Below the pieces are notes generated by a model that was not told the origin of the DNA, made no database searches, and saw only the letters and a list, made by a program, of their open reading frames with translations. Positions 8,619-17,717 of a DNA stretch of 64,000 nucleotides are shown here, one piece after another. Each line of letters begins with the position of its first letter. Position 1 is the stretch's first letter. The DNA is from Inhella inkyongensis (GTDB lineage: Bacteria; Pseudomonadota; Gammaproteobacteria; Burkholderiales; Burkholderiaceae_C), in contig NZ_CP040709.1 of the NCBI RefSeq assembly GCF_005952805.1, positions 1,178,001 to 1,242,000 on the forward strand, given 5' to 3'. The translations under genes were made by a program, and so were the position numbers.

Positions 8619-10328
8619 ATGGAAAAGTTGATAACTCCGCCGCTTCAGGTCTTAGGCGAAAGCTCATTGCTCCTGGCTCTGCTGGAGCAGGGACTGATTG
8701 ACGAGCGAACCAAACAGGCCGCGGTGACGCTTTCGGAGAATTCGCATCTGCCTGTTGCCACCGCACTGCTTAGGCTGAATGCGCTGGCTGAGTTGCCACT
8801 CTATAGTGCGATGGGCGCTTTGCTGGACTGGCCCTTGATGCGGAGTGAAGAGACTGAGGGCCTCGATGGCTTCTCGCTCCAAAAAGCCGCGTCAGACTTG
8901 GGGCTGAATCCGCACTGGCTGCGCGCCAAGGGGGTCTGGATATTCCGAGGGAGCCAAGGATATTTGGTGGCCTTTAGGGATGCGCCTGCGTCGGAGGTCT
9001 GTGAGCTGTTCAACCGCTTGATCTCCAGGCCGTCCCCGCCGCTGCTGAATTGGAGACTAATTCTTCCTTCGGCCTATGAGCGACTTTCCAATTTCGCCGA
9101 TGAGGAGGCCAATGCCCAAGTTGGTCCGATCGATGACCTTCAGGCGTTGCGGGAACTCGCTGAAGAGGGGCCGACCATTGAGTTGGTCAACGGCACACTA
9201 TCTAAGGCTGTGACGCAGCGAGCATCGGATCTGCACTTCGAACCTGAAGAGGGTGACTTTGTGGTCCGCGCACGCATTGATGGGGACATGCAAGAGTTGG
9301 CTCGCTACGGGCGTGATCGCTTCGATGCAGTGGCTTGCCGGGTGAAAATTCTGGCGAATTTGGATATCGCTGAACGTCGGTTGCCGCAAGACGGTCGAAT
9401 TGGGGCGCGTGTAAACGGAGAGAACTTCGACATTCGCGTCTCTATCCTCCCGGGAGCGCACGGCGAATCAATGGTTTTGCGTCTGTTGCGCCAGGAGCGC
9501 AAGCCGACGCAGTTGCAAGACTTGGGCATGAATGCCGAGCAAGCAGACATGTTTGAGGCCTGGGGCCGCCTGTCGAATGGCATCGTGCTGGTTACGGGGC
9601 CCACGGGCTCTGGCAAGAGCACCACGCTCTACACGGCGCTTGAGTTGGCCAATGATCGTAGCAAAAAGATCATTACGGTTGAGGATCCGATCGAGTACAA
9701 AATTCGAGGAATAACCCAGCTACAGGTCAATACAGATATTGGATTCACCTTTGCTGCCGCCTTGCGATCTATCTTGCGGCATGATCCTGACACCATTTTA
9801 CTTGGTGAAATACGCGACAAGGAAACTGCAGGTATAGCTATCCAATCTGCTCTGACGGGCCATTTGGTGCTTTCGACATTGCACACCAATAGCGCAATTG
9901 GGGCGATTACTCGCCTTGTGGATATGGGGATCGAGCCTTTCCTGATTGCTGCGAGTGTGCGTGGACTCATCGCGCAGCGCTTAGTTCGACGGCTGTGTGA
10001 CCATTGTGCCGAGCCGGACTCGAGCCCCGACGAGGCGCTTCAGGCCTTACTTAGACGGTTTGATTTTTTGGAGCATGCGCGGCCGCGCAAAGCGACGGGC
10101 TGCGCGCATTGCGCGGGCATTGGTTTTTTCGGGCGGCTTGCGATTTATGACATGCTGGAGGTCAATGAGCAAATGGGCCACCGTATTGCAGCGGGAGACG
10201 GCGAAGCTGCCCTGTTGGCCGCAACTGGGAGAAGCAGGGACGACGGACTGTTGCGCAGCGGGGTAAGGCAGGTGGCTGAGGGGCGTACAACTTTAGCTGA
10301 AGTGCTTCGTGCAAGTTCTTCAAACTAA
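8619..10328 (+). CDS. gspE: T2SS assembly ATPase GspE
   Basis: 569 residues from the ATG at 8619; a TTG at 8604 is in frame. An N-terminal GspE/PulE N-domain (about 1-150) precedes the ATPase core. Walker A GPTGSGKSTT is at about 327-336, the Asp box ITVEDPIEYKI follows, Walker B LLGEIRDKETA is near 393-403, and the His box is STLHTNSA. Two CxxC pairs (CDHC near 459, CAHC near 495) form the tetracysteine zinc site typical of GspE and PilB. It powers pseudopilus assembly with GspF and GspL. The gene is split from the rest of the gsp operon and overlaps the convergent glycosyltransferase by 4 bp. Confidence 0.93.
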   Translation: MEKLITPPLQVLGESSLLLALLEQGLIDERTKQAAVTLSENSHLPVATALLRLNALAELPLYSAMGALLDWPLMRSEETEGLDGFSLQKAASDLGLNPHWLRAKGVWIFRGSQGYLVAFRDAPASEVCELFNRLISRPSPPLLNWRLILPSAYERLSNFADEEANAQVGPIDDLQALRELAEEGPTIELVNGTLSKAVTQRASDLHFEPEEGDFVVRARIDGDMQELARYGRDRFDAVACRVKILANLDIAERRLPQDGRIGARVNGENFDIRVSILPGAHGESMVLRLLRQERKPTQLQDLGMNAEQADMFEAWGRLSNGIVLVTGPTGSGKSTTLYTALELANDRSKKIITVEDPIEYKIRGITQLQVNTDIGFTFAAALRSILRHDPDTILLGEIRDKETAGIAIQSALTGHLVLSTLHTNSAIGAITRLVDMGIEPFLIAASVRGLIAQRLVRRLCDHCAEPDSSPDEALQALLRRFDFLEHARPRKATGCAHCAGIGFFGRLAIYDMLEVNEQMGHRIAAGDGEAALLAATGRSRDDGLLRSGVRQVAEGRTTLAEVLRASSSN

Positions 10329-11419
10329 TATTGCTGCAGCAACTCCAGCAATATTTCTGCCGACCGTCTCCAGCTGAACATCGAGGCGCGACTTAAACCT
10401 TGAGTGCAAAGTTTTTCGCGGCCATTGATGTCCATCGCAAGAAGGCTTAGGGTTTGGATGATTTCTGCTTCATTCTTCGGGTCGAAATACAAAGCAGCTT
10501 CACCACATACTTCTGGCAGTGAGGCGTAATTGGAAACCGCGACGGCGCAGCCCGACTGCATGGCCTCCAGCGGTGGTAGGCCAAAACCTTCGTAAAACGA
10601 CGGCAAAACGAAGCCCAAGGCTTGCTGATAGAGTGCCACAAGCTCTGCATCATTGACCGGACCCAGGAAGAGCTGCGACCCATCTCCGCAAGGGCTTAAT
10701 GCTATGTCTGCAAAAACGGCTGCATTGCTCCCGCCGACCAAAACCAGTGGGTATTGAAGACGTAGCTTCCAAGACGCATGTGCGCGAAGGAGCCCCGCAA
10801 GGTTTTTGCTGGGATTATTACTAGCCACAGTGAGCAAGAAATTCTTTGGAGCTAACTTGTGCTTCTCAAGAATCCTAAGATCCGGGATCTGCTCCAGGAT
10901 GTGGCTTGCTGCGCAAGGCAGAACATGCAAACGGTCTAAACGTAACCCAGTTATGCACGCGGCGAGTCGCTTTGCAGAAAAACAAGAAGGGGTCAACAGC
11001 AGCTCCGCCCGTCGGCCCAATCGCGTGAATAGGAACTGATACCAGCGCCGAAAAGCCCAACTGTATGCCTCTGGCCAATCGAATACTGCGGCATCATGCA
11101 GCATGCAGGCTTGTCGCCGGCCCATCCAAGGTGTGGAGCCAGAGAGATTCAACAACAGGCCGTCTCGTGCGCTCCAAGGCAAGACCAATTGCTCCCAGAT
11201 GGGGCCGCTCAGAGAGGCGGGGCCAACACTTTTTCCCTCGATCACTCGCCAAGCAGGAGACTCGGTCCCATGCGGGTACAGCACGACGAATTGCAGGCCA
11301 GAATACGCAGTCTCGGCTAAAAGGCTGTCTAGCGACCGGAGCAGCTCGCCGGCTACCCGTTGGACACCCGTTAGACGCTGCGTCAGAAATTTGCCATTGA
11401 CGTAGACAATGCGAGCCAT
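10325..11419 (-). CDS. Glycosyltransferase, GT4 type
   Basis: 364 residues. The N-terminal Rossmann half starts MARIVYVNGKFLTQRLTGVQRV. The C-terminal half has the GT-B signature LPSFYEGFGLPPLEAMQSGCAVAVS, including the E-x7-E acid pair used for sugar-nucleotide binding. These proteins are retaining transferases that add sugars to a lipid-linked oligosaccharide at the cytoplasmic membrane. The gene is monocistronic on the minus strand, diverges from the methyltransferase operon and marks the left edge of the polysaccharide cluster. Donor and acceptor cannot be told from sequence. Confidence 0.85.
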   Translation of the reverse strand: MARIVYVNGKFLTQRLTGVQRVAGELLRSLDSLLAETAYSGLQFVVLYPHGTESPAWRVIEGKSVGPASLSGPIWEQLVLPWSARDGLLLNLSGSTPWMGRRQACMLHDAAVFDWPEAYSWAFRRWYQFLFTRLGRRAELLLTPSCFSAKRLAACITGLRLDRLHVLPCAASHILEQIPDLRILEKHKLAPKNFLLTVASNNPSKNLAGLLRAHASWKLRLQYPLVLVGGSNAAVFADIALSPCGDGSQLFLGPVNDAELVALYQQALGFVLPSFYEGFGLPPLEAMQSGCAVAVSNYASLPEVCGEAALYFDPKNEAEIIQTLSLLAMDINGREKLCTQGLSRASMFSWRRSAEILLELLQQY

Positions 11420-11579
11420 GTGGATTCGTGGAATGCGTAGTGATGCATGTGTTGCCAGTCATGCATAGTGGTCGAATGTTGCCGCATCTCGCCACCTTGG
11501 TTCTGTGTCGGGGGCGGGTCTTGCAAAAAGTCCTTCAATGGTGGGCGCTTATGCCATTCACCCATTTCGCAGCAACCTG

Positions 11580-12245
11580 ATGCTTAACAATGAGATCGTT
11601 CTTGATACGCCGGAGTATGTGGGCTACTACCAAAAGGCACGCTACGAACTGTTGAATCTCGCGGCAAACACGTGCCCCCAGCGGATCCTGGAGATCGGGT
11701 GCGGGGCAGGTGCCAACTTGAGCGAGGCGAAGAAGCGATGGCCCTCATGCCACACCGTCGGCGTAGAAGCACGCGCAGACGCTGCAGCCATTGCTGCGTC
11801 TTGCTTAGACAGAGTGATATTGGCAGATGTGCGTCTCTTGCCGAATGAGGCCTTCGCTGCGGCGGGATTTGATCTCATTATCCTTAGTCATGTGCTAGAG
11901 CATTTCGAAGATCCTTCTGCCATCTTGGCCAAATCTCTTAATTGGCTCGGCCCGAACGGGCAGCTATTGGTCGCCTTGCCGAACGTGCGGCATGCATCGG
12001 TGTTGGTGGATCTGGTTTTCCATGGTGAGTTCCGATATCGAAGCTCTGGAATCCTGGATCAAACCCACCTGCGCTTCTTCACGCGCCGCAGCGCCCAACG
12101 CATGCTTGAGCAAGCTGGGTTTGAATTGATGCAAGTTGTGCCTGAGTTCGGTGGAAACAAGTCCAAGGCACTCAATCGTTGGACCTTGGGCTTGGCAGAA
12201 GAATTTGCTGCCTACGCTTACAATTTTAGGCTGGCTCGGGCATGA
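11580..12245 (+). CDS. Class I SAM-dependent methyltransferase
   Basis: 221 residues from the ATG at 11580. In-frame starts at 11538 (ATG) and 11505 (GTG) exist, none with a good ribosome binding site. SAM motif I ILEIGCGAGAN is at about 36-46, and the post-motif region SHVLEHFEDP near 101-110 has the His-Glu pair common in Methyltransf_11/23 enzymes of polysaccharide loci. It probably methylates a sugar of the exported polymer or caps its end. The stop overlaps the next start (ATGA), so it begins a four-gene plus-strand operon. Confidence 0.82.
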   Translation: MLNNEIVLDTPEYVGYYQKARYELLNLAANTCPQRILEIGCGAGANLSEAKKRWPSCHTVGVEARADAAAIAASCLDRVILADVRLLPNEAFAAAGFDLIILSHVLEHFEDPSAILAKSLNWLGPNGQLLVALPNVRHASVLVDLVFHGEFRYRSSGILDQTHLRFFTRRSAQRMLEQAGFELMQVVPEFGGNKSKALNRWTLGLAEEFAAYAYNFRLARA

Positions 12246-13483
12246 GTCGCCGGGTCTATGCCAGCATAGTTTCGGCTAACTATCTAGCGCACGCTCTGGT
12301 TTTGCGAGATTCATTGCTTCTGCATCAGGCAGAAGCACGTTTCGAGTTGCTGCTTGTGGAGCGTCGCAGCTCTGCGCTGGTTCACAAACTGCAGAGCCTG
12401 GGCCTGAAAGCGCGCTTTGCCGAAGACCTGGGGCTGGCCCAGTTCGAGCGGCTGGCCTTTAAGTTTGACATCCTGGAACTGAACACCGCTCTGAAGCCCA
12501 GCTTTTTGCGCCGCCTGTTCGAAGAGGGCTGCGAGGAACTGATTTATGTCGATCCTGACATCTGCTTCTATGCACCGCCGCTGGCGCTGGAGGAAGCCTG
12601 GCGTGAGTACGAGGTGCTGTTGACGCCGCATGCGCTCGCGCCGATCTTGGATGGCGAGCGTCCCTCCGATATCGATTTCCTGCGCAATGGTGTATTTAAC
12701 CTGGGCTTTGTGGCACTGCGAAAAGGGCCGACGGCACAGGCGATGCTGAGCTGGTGGGAGAATCGTTGCCTAGGCCTCGGTTTTAACGACGTTGGCTTCG
12801 GCACCTTTGTGGATCAGAAGTGGATGGATCTCGCGCCGGCGTACTTCGAAGGCGTGGGAATTCTTCGTGACAAGGGCTGCAATGTGGCCTATTGGAATCT
12901 GCACGAACGCGAGGTGACCCGACTGGGCGAGGAGTACCGTGTCGCACGGCAGCCCTTGGTGTTTTTCCATTTCAGCGGGCTCAATCCGGCCACTCCCAAC
13001 GTCTTGTCCAAGCATCAAACACGCCATGCGATCGAAGCCGGTACTGTCTTACAAGGCCTAGTGGCGAATTACGCCAAGGCGCTGCAGACTGCGGGCCTCG
13101 GGCAGTACCAGGGTCTGGACTACAGTTTTGCGCGCCTGGACGACGGCCAAGCCATCACTCCCTTGATGCGGCGTGCGCTGTGTTGCCAAGGGGTCAATGA
13201 GGTGCATCCGTTTGCAGCGCAGTCGGCGTTCCAGCGAGAGCTGCGGCGCTGCGGCCTGCACGCCGGCCCGGCGCAGCCGGCCGGGGTGCGCACCGCTAAT
13301 CTGCACGCGTTGGGCTGGAAGCTGCGCCTAGCGGATGGAATGGTACGGCTGCTGGCGCGCCTGATGCGTGCAGACAGAATGGCGCAATTGCTGCGCTATG
13401 CGGCATTGCTGAGTCGTGAGGCGCATCTGGCAAGCGTGCTGCTGCGCAGGCCCCTTCGCATGGACCACCTGCCTCGCGAATGA
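12242..13483 (+). CDS. GT8-like glycosyltransferase
   Basis: 413 residues starting MSRRVYASIVSANYLAHALVLRDSLL, typical of GT-A transferases that scan for nucleotide sugar. A DxD-type metal/nucleotide motif appears as IYVDPDICFY near residues 99-108. Later FNLGFVALRK and the VFFHFSGLNP segment match the conserved core of GT8-like enzymes. ATGA overlap with the methyltransferase upstream and with the GT4 gene downstream puts it in the same operon. Sugar specificity unknown. Confidence 0.78.
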   Translation: MSRRVYASIVSANYLAHALVLRDSLLLHQAEARFELLLVERRSSALVHKLQSLGLKARFAEDLGLAQFERLAFKFDILELNTALKPSFLRRLFEEGCEELIYVDPDICFYAPPLALEEAWREYEVLLTPHALAPILDGERPSDIDFLRNGVFNLGFVALRKGPTAQAMLSWWENRCLGLGFNDVGFGTFVDQKWMDLAPAYFEGVGILRDKGCNVAYWNLHEREVTRLGEEYRVARQPLVFFHFSGLNPATPNVLSKHQTRHAIEAGTVLQGLVANYAKALQTAGLGQYQGLDYSFARLDDGQAITPLMRRALCCQGVNEVHPFAAQSAFQRELRRCGLHAGPAQPAGVRTANLHALGWKLRLADGMVRLLARLMRADRMAQLLRYAALLSREAHLASVLLRRPLRMDHLPRE

Positions 13484-14676
13484 GTGCATCTGGTCGCCAG
13501 CCTACCATTCAGAATTCGAATCTAGAGTCCATGTCCTCCCCATTGCGTCCGTTGCATGTCGGCAAGTTCCTGCCTCCGCCTTTTGCGGGCATGGAGACTC
13601 ATGTCGACACTTTGCTGCGGGCCATCGCGAATGAATCCGCGCCCACCCTGGTGGCGAGCGAGCCGACCGGTCGGCAAAGCCATCCGCTGGAGGGCTTGCC
13701 CTACCGCGTGATCTCGGTGCCCTATTACGGCATGGTGGCCTCGGTGCCGCTGTGCCCCGGAATGCTGAAGGCTGTGCGCACCGAGTATCGCCAAGGCCGT
13801 GCGAATCTGATGCACGTGCATGCGCCCAATCCATGGGGCGACATGGCCATCCTGCGCGCGCCCAAAGACTTGCCGGTGGTGATGACCTGGCACAGCGACA
13901 TCGTGCGTCAACGCACGCTCTTGAGGTTTTACGGGTCGGTGCAGCAGGCAGCCTTGCGGCGCGCTGATCGGATCTTGGTCTTTACGCCTAATCATTACGA
14001 GAGCTCGGCGCAGCTCCATGTCGAGCGTCTGGACCAGAAAATCGAATTCGTGCCCATTGGCATCGACTTCGACGCCCTTGACAACACCCTCAGTGACACC
14101 CGGGTGCAGGCAGAGCTGCAGCAATGGGTCCAGGGGCGTCCTCTGATCCTGACCGTGGGTCGGCATGTCTATTACAAGGGCTACAACCATCTGCTGGCGG
14201 CCATGGCGCGCCTGCGCAGCGATGCGGTGCTGCTTATGGTGGGCACCGGCCCGCTGCTTGCGGACTTGCAGCGTCAGTGCCAGGAACTTGGCCTGGGCGC
14301 GCGGGTGCGTTTCATGGGCGAGGTTGACCGCGCCGCTCTGGTCACGGCACTGCGCCAATGCGATCTGTTCTGCCTGCCCTCGATCGAGCGCGCAGAGGCC
14401 TTTGGCATCGCCAGCGCGGAGGCGATGGCCTGCGGCAAGCCGACCGTTGTCTGCGATCTGCGGAATGGCGTCAACTTTCTGAACCGTGCCGGCGAGACAA
14501 GCCTTATAGCGCCCCCGCGCGACGAGGCTGCGCTGGCCGACGCGCTTGACACGCTGGCGCGCGACGCGGGCCTTCGCGAGCGCATGGGAGCGGCGGCACG
14601 CGCCTGGGTGCGTGCGCGCTTTGACATCGCAGCGATGCGCGAAGGCACTCTGGCCCTGTATCGCAAGCTCGTGTGA
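13480..14676 (+). CDS. Glycosyltransferase, GT4 type
   Basis: 398 residues. Near the N-terminus the glycine loop FAGMETHVDTLLRAI binds the donor. The C-terminal half contains LTVGRHVYYKGYNHLL, then SIERAEAFGIASAEAMACGKPTVV with the E-x7-E pair. The first about 25 residues precede the conserved HVGKFLPPPF segment, so the start may be later (Met at codon 18). It overlaps its neighbours by 4 bp on both sides and works in the cytoplasm on the lipid-linked repeat unit. Confidence 0.87.
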   Translation: MSASGRQPTIQNSNLESMSSPLRPLHVGKFLPPPFAGMETHVDTLLRAIANESAPTLVASEPTGRQSHPLEGLPYRVISVPYYGMVASVPLCPGMLKAVRTEYRQGRANLMHVHAPNPWGDMAILRAPKDLPVVMTWHSDIVRQRTLLRFYGSVQQAALRRADRILVFTPNHYESSAQLHVERLDQKIEFVPIGIDFDALDNTLSDTRVQAELQQWVQGRPLILTVGRHVYYKGYNHLLAAMARLRSDAVLLMVGTGPLLADLQRQCQELGLGARVRFMGEVDRAALVTALRQCDLFCLPSIERAEAFGIASAEAMACGKPTVVCDLRNGVNFLNRAGETSLIAPPRDEAALADALDTLARDAGLRERMGAAARAWVRARFDIAAMREGTLALYRKLV

Positions 14677-16556
14677 ACGCCGCGGGGGAACCATCGGCCC
14701 ATGCCGGCTACCGAGCAGATATCGATGGCCTGCGCGCTATCGCAGTGCTGGCAGTGTTGCTCTTCCACGCCTATCCCGCGGCCCTGCCCGGCGGCTACCT
14801 GGGTGTCGACATTTTTTTTGTTATCAGCGGCTACTTGCTGACCGGTATAGCCTTGCGCGAAAGGGCGGCCGGGAGTTTTCGCTGGGGGGACTTCTACGGG
14901 CGGCGTGTGCGCCGAATCGTGCCGGCCTTGCTGCTAGTGCTGATCGTGAGCCTGCTGCTGGGTGCCTGCGTGCTGCACCCGCGTGAACTCAAGCTGTTTG
15001 CGCAAAGCCTGACTGCCACCCTGCTATGGGTATCCAACCTCTACTTTTGGCGCCAGTCCGACTACTTCGCACAGTCGGCGGCTCAGCAGCCGCTGCTGCA
15101 CACTTGGAGCTTGGCGGTCGAGGAGCAGTTCTATCTGCTCTTCCCACTGGGACTTTGGTGGTTGTGGCGCCGGCCAGGCCAAGCCCTGCGTTTGGCCATT
15201 GTGGTGCTGTTGGGGCTATTGGGCTTCGCTGCTTGGGCGCAGCAAGTCTTCCCGACAGCCAGTTTTTATGTCCTGCCAACGCGGGCCTGGCAGCTAATGG
15301 CTGGGGTGACATTGGCGGTCTGGCACCAGCGCGACACCACCATGGTGAGCCAGGGCCGATGGCTGCAGGTACTGGGCTTGGTTGCGTTGGCGCTGGCACT
15401 GGGATGGCCGCACCTTCTGGCCCCGATACTGGCGCTCGGGCCGCAATTGACCGCCGTATCGGGGGCGGCCTTGCTGCTGCAGGCGGGCCGCGTCGCGGCA
15501 GGACCGCAATGGCTGGCAAGCCGGCCATTGGTGGGCATTGGGCTGATCTCCTACAGCCTCTATCTATGGCATCAACCGCTGCTGAGCCTAGCCCATTTGC
15601 GGTGGGGCGAAGCGGCTCTCCAGCGCTGGCTGCCAGCTCTGCTGACATTGGCCGGTTTGCTGGCATGGCTGAGCTGGCGCTTCGTCGAGCGTCCGTGGCG
15701 CCGCCACGCTCAGGGCAAGATCTTGCCGTTGCGTCATCTCGGTTACGGTGCGGTGCTACTTCTCCTGGCCAGCTTGTGGCTGCAGTTCCAGGACGGCAGC
15801 TGGCGGCCCGCCAGTTCCCCACAGCGCGAATGGGTCAATCTGCACTACGAATATGCCGACGAGTACCGGCTCGGTAGTTGCTTCCTAAATTATTGGCAGG
15901 GCCCGGCACATTGGCGGACTTGCGCCGAGCCGGGGCAGGGCGGCCCCCGCGTGCTGTTGTGGGGCGACTCCTACGCCGCACATCTGCGCGCCGGACTGCT
16001 GGCCCGGTCGGACCAGTATGGAGAGTTGGTGCTGCGCGCCGCTACGGCTTGTCCGCCATTGCTGGCTAAGGCGGGTGATAGGTCTAAATGCGCAGAGCTG
16101 CAGCGCGACATGTTGGCGCAGCTCCAGCGCAGTCCGCCGGACGTGCTGATGCTGTCGGCACGTTGGACACCCGAGCTGCTAGAGCGCCTGGACGCGACCT
16201 TGTATCAGGTCCGTGCTGCTGGTGTGCGCGAGTTGGTGGTGATGGGCAACACGCCGCGCTGGCGTGGCGGGCTGCCGGGACGCCTGGCTGGTACCTTGGA
16301 TGCGCAAGGGCGAGCACCCAAGCACCTGATGCCTGATCATGTCGAAGCTCAGCTGCACCTGCGCCAGCAATTGCGGCTGAGGGCTGAAGCGGCTGGTGCA
16401 CGCTTTGTTGATTTGTGGGTCGCGCTCTGCCCAGAGGAGCGCCTGTGCGCTACAACCGACGATGCCCAGCAGCCGCTCTACTGGGACGAGGGTCACTTGA
16501 CGCGACTCGGCTCCGAGCGGGCTCTGCGCGACCTATCGCTACCGCGAGCTCAGTAA
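14673..16556 (+). CDS. OafA/YrhL-type O-acyltransferase with C-terminal SGNH domain
   Basis: 627 residues from a GTG overlapping the preceding TGA. The N-terminal acyltransferase_3 domain (about 1-350) has around ten membrane helices and the signature YRADIDGLRAIAVLAVLLFHAYP; its His is the catalytic candidate. FFVISGYLLT and WSLAVEEQFYLLFPL follow. The C-terminal periplasmic SGNH domain has block I LLWGDSYAAHL and block V YWDEGHLTRLG (Asp and His). Such fusions move acetyl groups across the membrane onto O-antigen or exopolysaccharide. It ends the plus-strand operon and overlaps the convergent GT by 18 bp. Confidence 0.9.
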   Translation: MNAAGEPSAHAGYRADIDGLRAIAVLAVLLFHAYPAALPGGYLGVDIFFVISGYLLTGIALRERAAGSFRWGDFYGRRVRRIVPALLLVLIVSLLLGACVLHPRELKLFAQSLTATLLWVSNLYFWRQSDYFAQSAAQQPLLHTWSLAVEEQFYLLFPLGLWWLWRRPGQALRLAIVVLLGLLGFAAWAQQVFPTASFYVLPTRAWQLMAGVTLAVWHQRDTTMVSQGRWLQVLGLVALALALGWPHLLAPILALGPQLTAVSGAALLLQAGRVAAGPQWLASRPLVGIGLISYSLYLWHQPLLSLAHLRWGEAALQRWLPALLTLAGLLAWLSWRFVERPWRRHAQGKILPLRHLGYGAVLLLLASLWLQFQDGSWRPASSPQREWVNLHYEYADEYRLGSCFLNYWQGPAHWRTCAEPGQGGPRVLLWGDSYAAHLRAGLLARSDQYGELVLRAATACPPLLAKAGDRSKCAELQRDMLAQLQRSPPDVLMLSARWTPELLERLDATLYQVRAAGVRELVVMGNTPRWRGGLPGRLAGTLDAQGRAPKHLMPDHVEAQLHLRQQLRLRAEAAGARFVDLWVALCPEERLCATTDDAQQPLYWDEGHLTRLGSERALRDLSLPRAQ

Positions 16557-17636
16557 ACCTGCATAGGTGGCAAGCACCTTGCGTTCGTCGAATTCCTCCT
16601 CCATGAAGGCGCGCCCTGCCTGACCCAGGGCTTGCAGCTGTGCGTCAGACATCGCCAGCAGGTCGGAGAGCCCGGCCTCCAATGCTGATGCGCTCCGCGC
16701 TTCGCACAGCAGGCCGGTGCGGCCTGGCCGCACGGTATCGCGACAACCGGGTACATCGGTTGCCAGCACCGGGCGGGCCATGGCGGCAGCTTCAAGCAGG
16801 CTGCGCGGAACGCCCTCGCGATAGCTGGGCAACACTACACAGTGCGCGCGTGCCAGCTCGGGGCGTACATCGTCGAGCTGTTCGATATGCTGGACCCAGC
16901 CGGCCTGCAACCAGGTCTGCAACTCCGAGATCGGCACTGCCGTCGGATTGCCCGAGCGCGAGGAGCCCAGCATTACGAACTCGCAGTCCTTGCGCTGTGA
17001 GCGGATCGCCCGCGCGGCCGCGACAAACTCATTCACGCCCTTGTCACGCAGCAGGCGGCCAACGAAGAGAAAGCGGCGAGGACCGGTCGGCCATGCTTGA
17101 GGTTGGAAGCGCGCCAGGTCCACGCCTGAACCCGGCACGCGCAGGCTGCGATCGTGCGTGACGATGCCGAACTGTACAAACGCGTCCCGATCGTCCTCGT
17201 TCTGAAAGATTACGCGCTGGGCGCGCTGCAGCGCCTGTCGGTAGAGCAGGGTGACCACATGGGTCAGCAAACCGGGTTCGATGAAGGCTCGCCCCAGTCC
17301 CGAGATATTGGGTAGGAAGACAGCACGCCGCCCTGTTAGTGCCAGGCCGCTGTAGATATTGCCCTTGGGCGTGTATGACAGTACCGCCTCGACGGCCTGC
17401 GCATCCAGCAGGCGCCTCAGTGAGCGCACAGCATGCATTTCGCGCCAAGGGTTGGTGCTGGCGCTGGCCAATGGCCAAGCTTGAAACGCGAAGCCCTGGG
17501 CCGTTAGCTTGGACTCGTGTCCGTCGGCAGGCGAAACGAACAGCACTTCGTGCCCTAACCCCAGCAGATGTCGCGCCAGGCCGAGGCGGAAGTTCTGCAA
17601 GTACCAGGCAGAGTTGGCAACGATGGCGACTTTCAA
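16539..17636 (-). CDS. Glycosyltransferase, GT4 type
   Basis: 365 residues starting MKVAIVANSAWYLQNFRLGLARHLL. Its N-domain has LSYTPKGNIYSGLA and FLPNISGLGRAF, and its C-domain has FLFVGRLLRDKGVNEF and LPSYREGVPRSLLEAAAMARPVLATDV. This resembles the WbnK/PglA group of retaining hexose or N-acetylhexosamine transferases. It is the last gene of a minus-strand operon, 81 bp after asnB. Donor not assignable. Confidence 0.87.
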   Translation of the reverse strand: MKVAIVANSAWYLQNFRLGLARHLLGLGHEVLFVSPADGHESKLTAQGFAFQAWPLASASTNPWREMHAVRSLRRLLDAQAVEAVLSYTPKGNIYSGLALTGRRAVFLPNISGLGRAFIEPGLLTHVVTLLYRQALQRAQRVIFQNEDDRDAFVQFGIVTHDRSLRVPGSGVDLARFQPQAWPTGPRRFLFVGRLLRDKGVNEFVAAARAIRSQRKDCEFVMLGSSRSGNPTAVPISELQTWLQAGWVQHIEQLDDVRPELARAHCVVLPSYREGVPRSLLEAAAMARPVLATDVPGCRDTVRPGRTGLLCEARSASALEAGLSDLLAMSDAQLQALGQAGRAFMEEEFDERKVLATYAGLLSSR

Positions 17637-17717
17637 GCTTGGGAATCCTTCGGCAACCTAGCCGCCGCACACGCCCCTTGGGGTTGCGGCGAACCACCTG
17701 TCCAGCGACCGGAAGTA

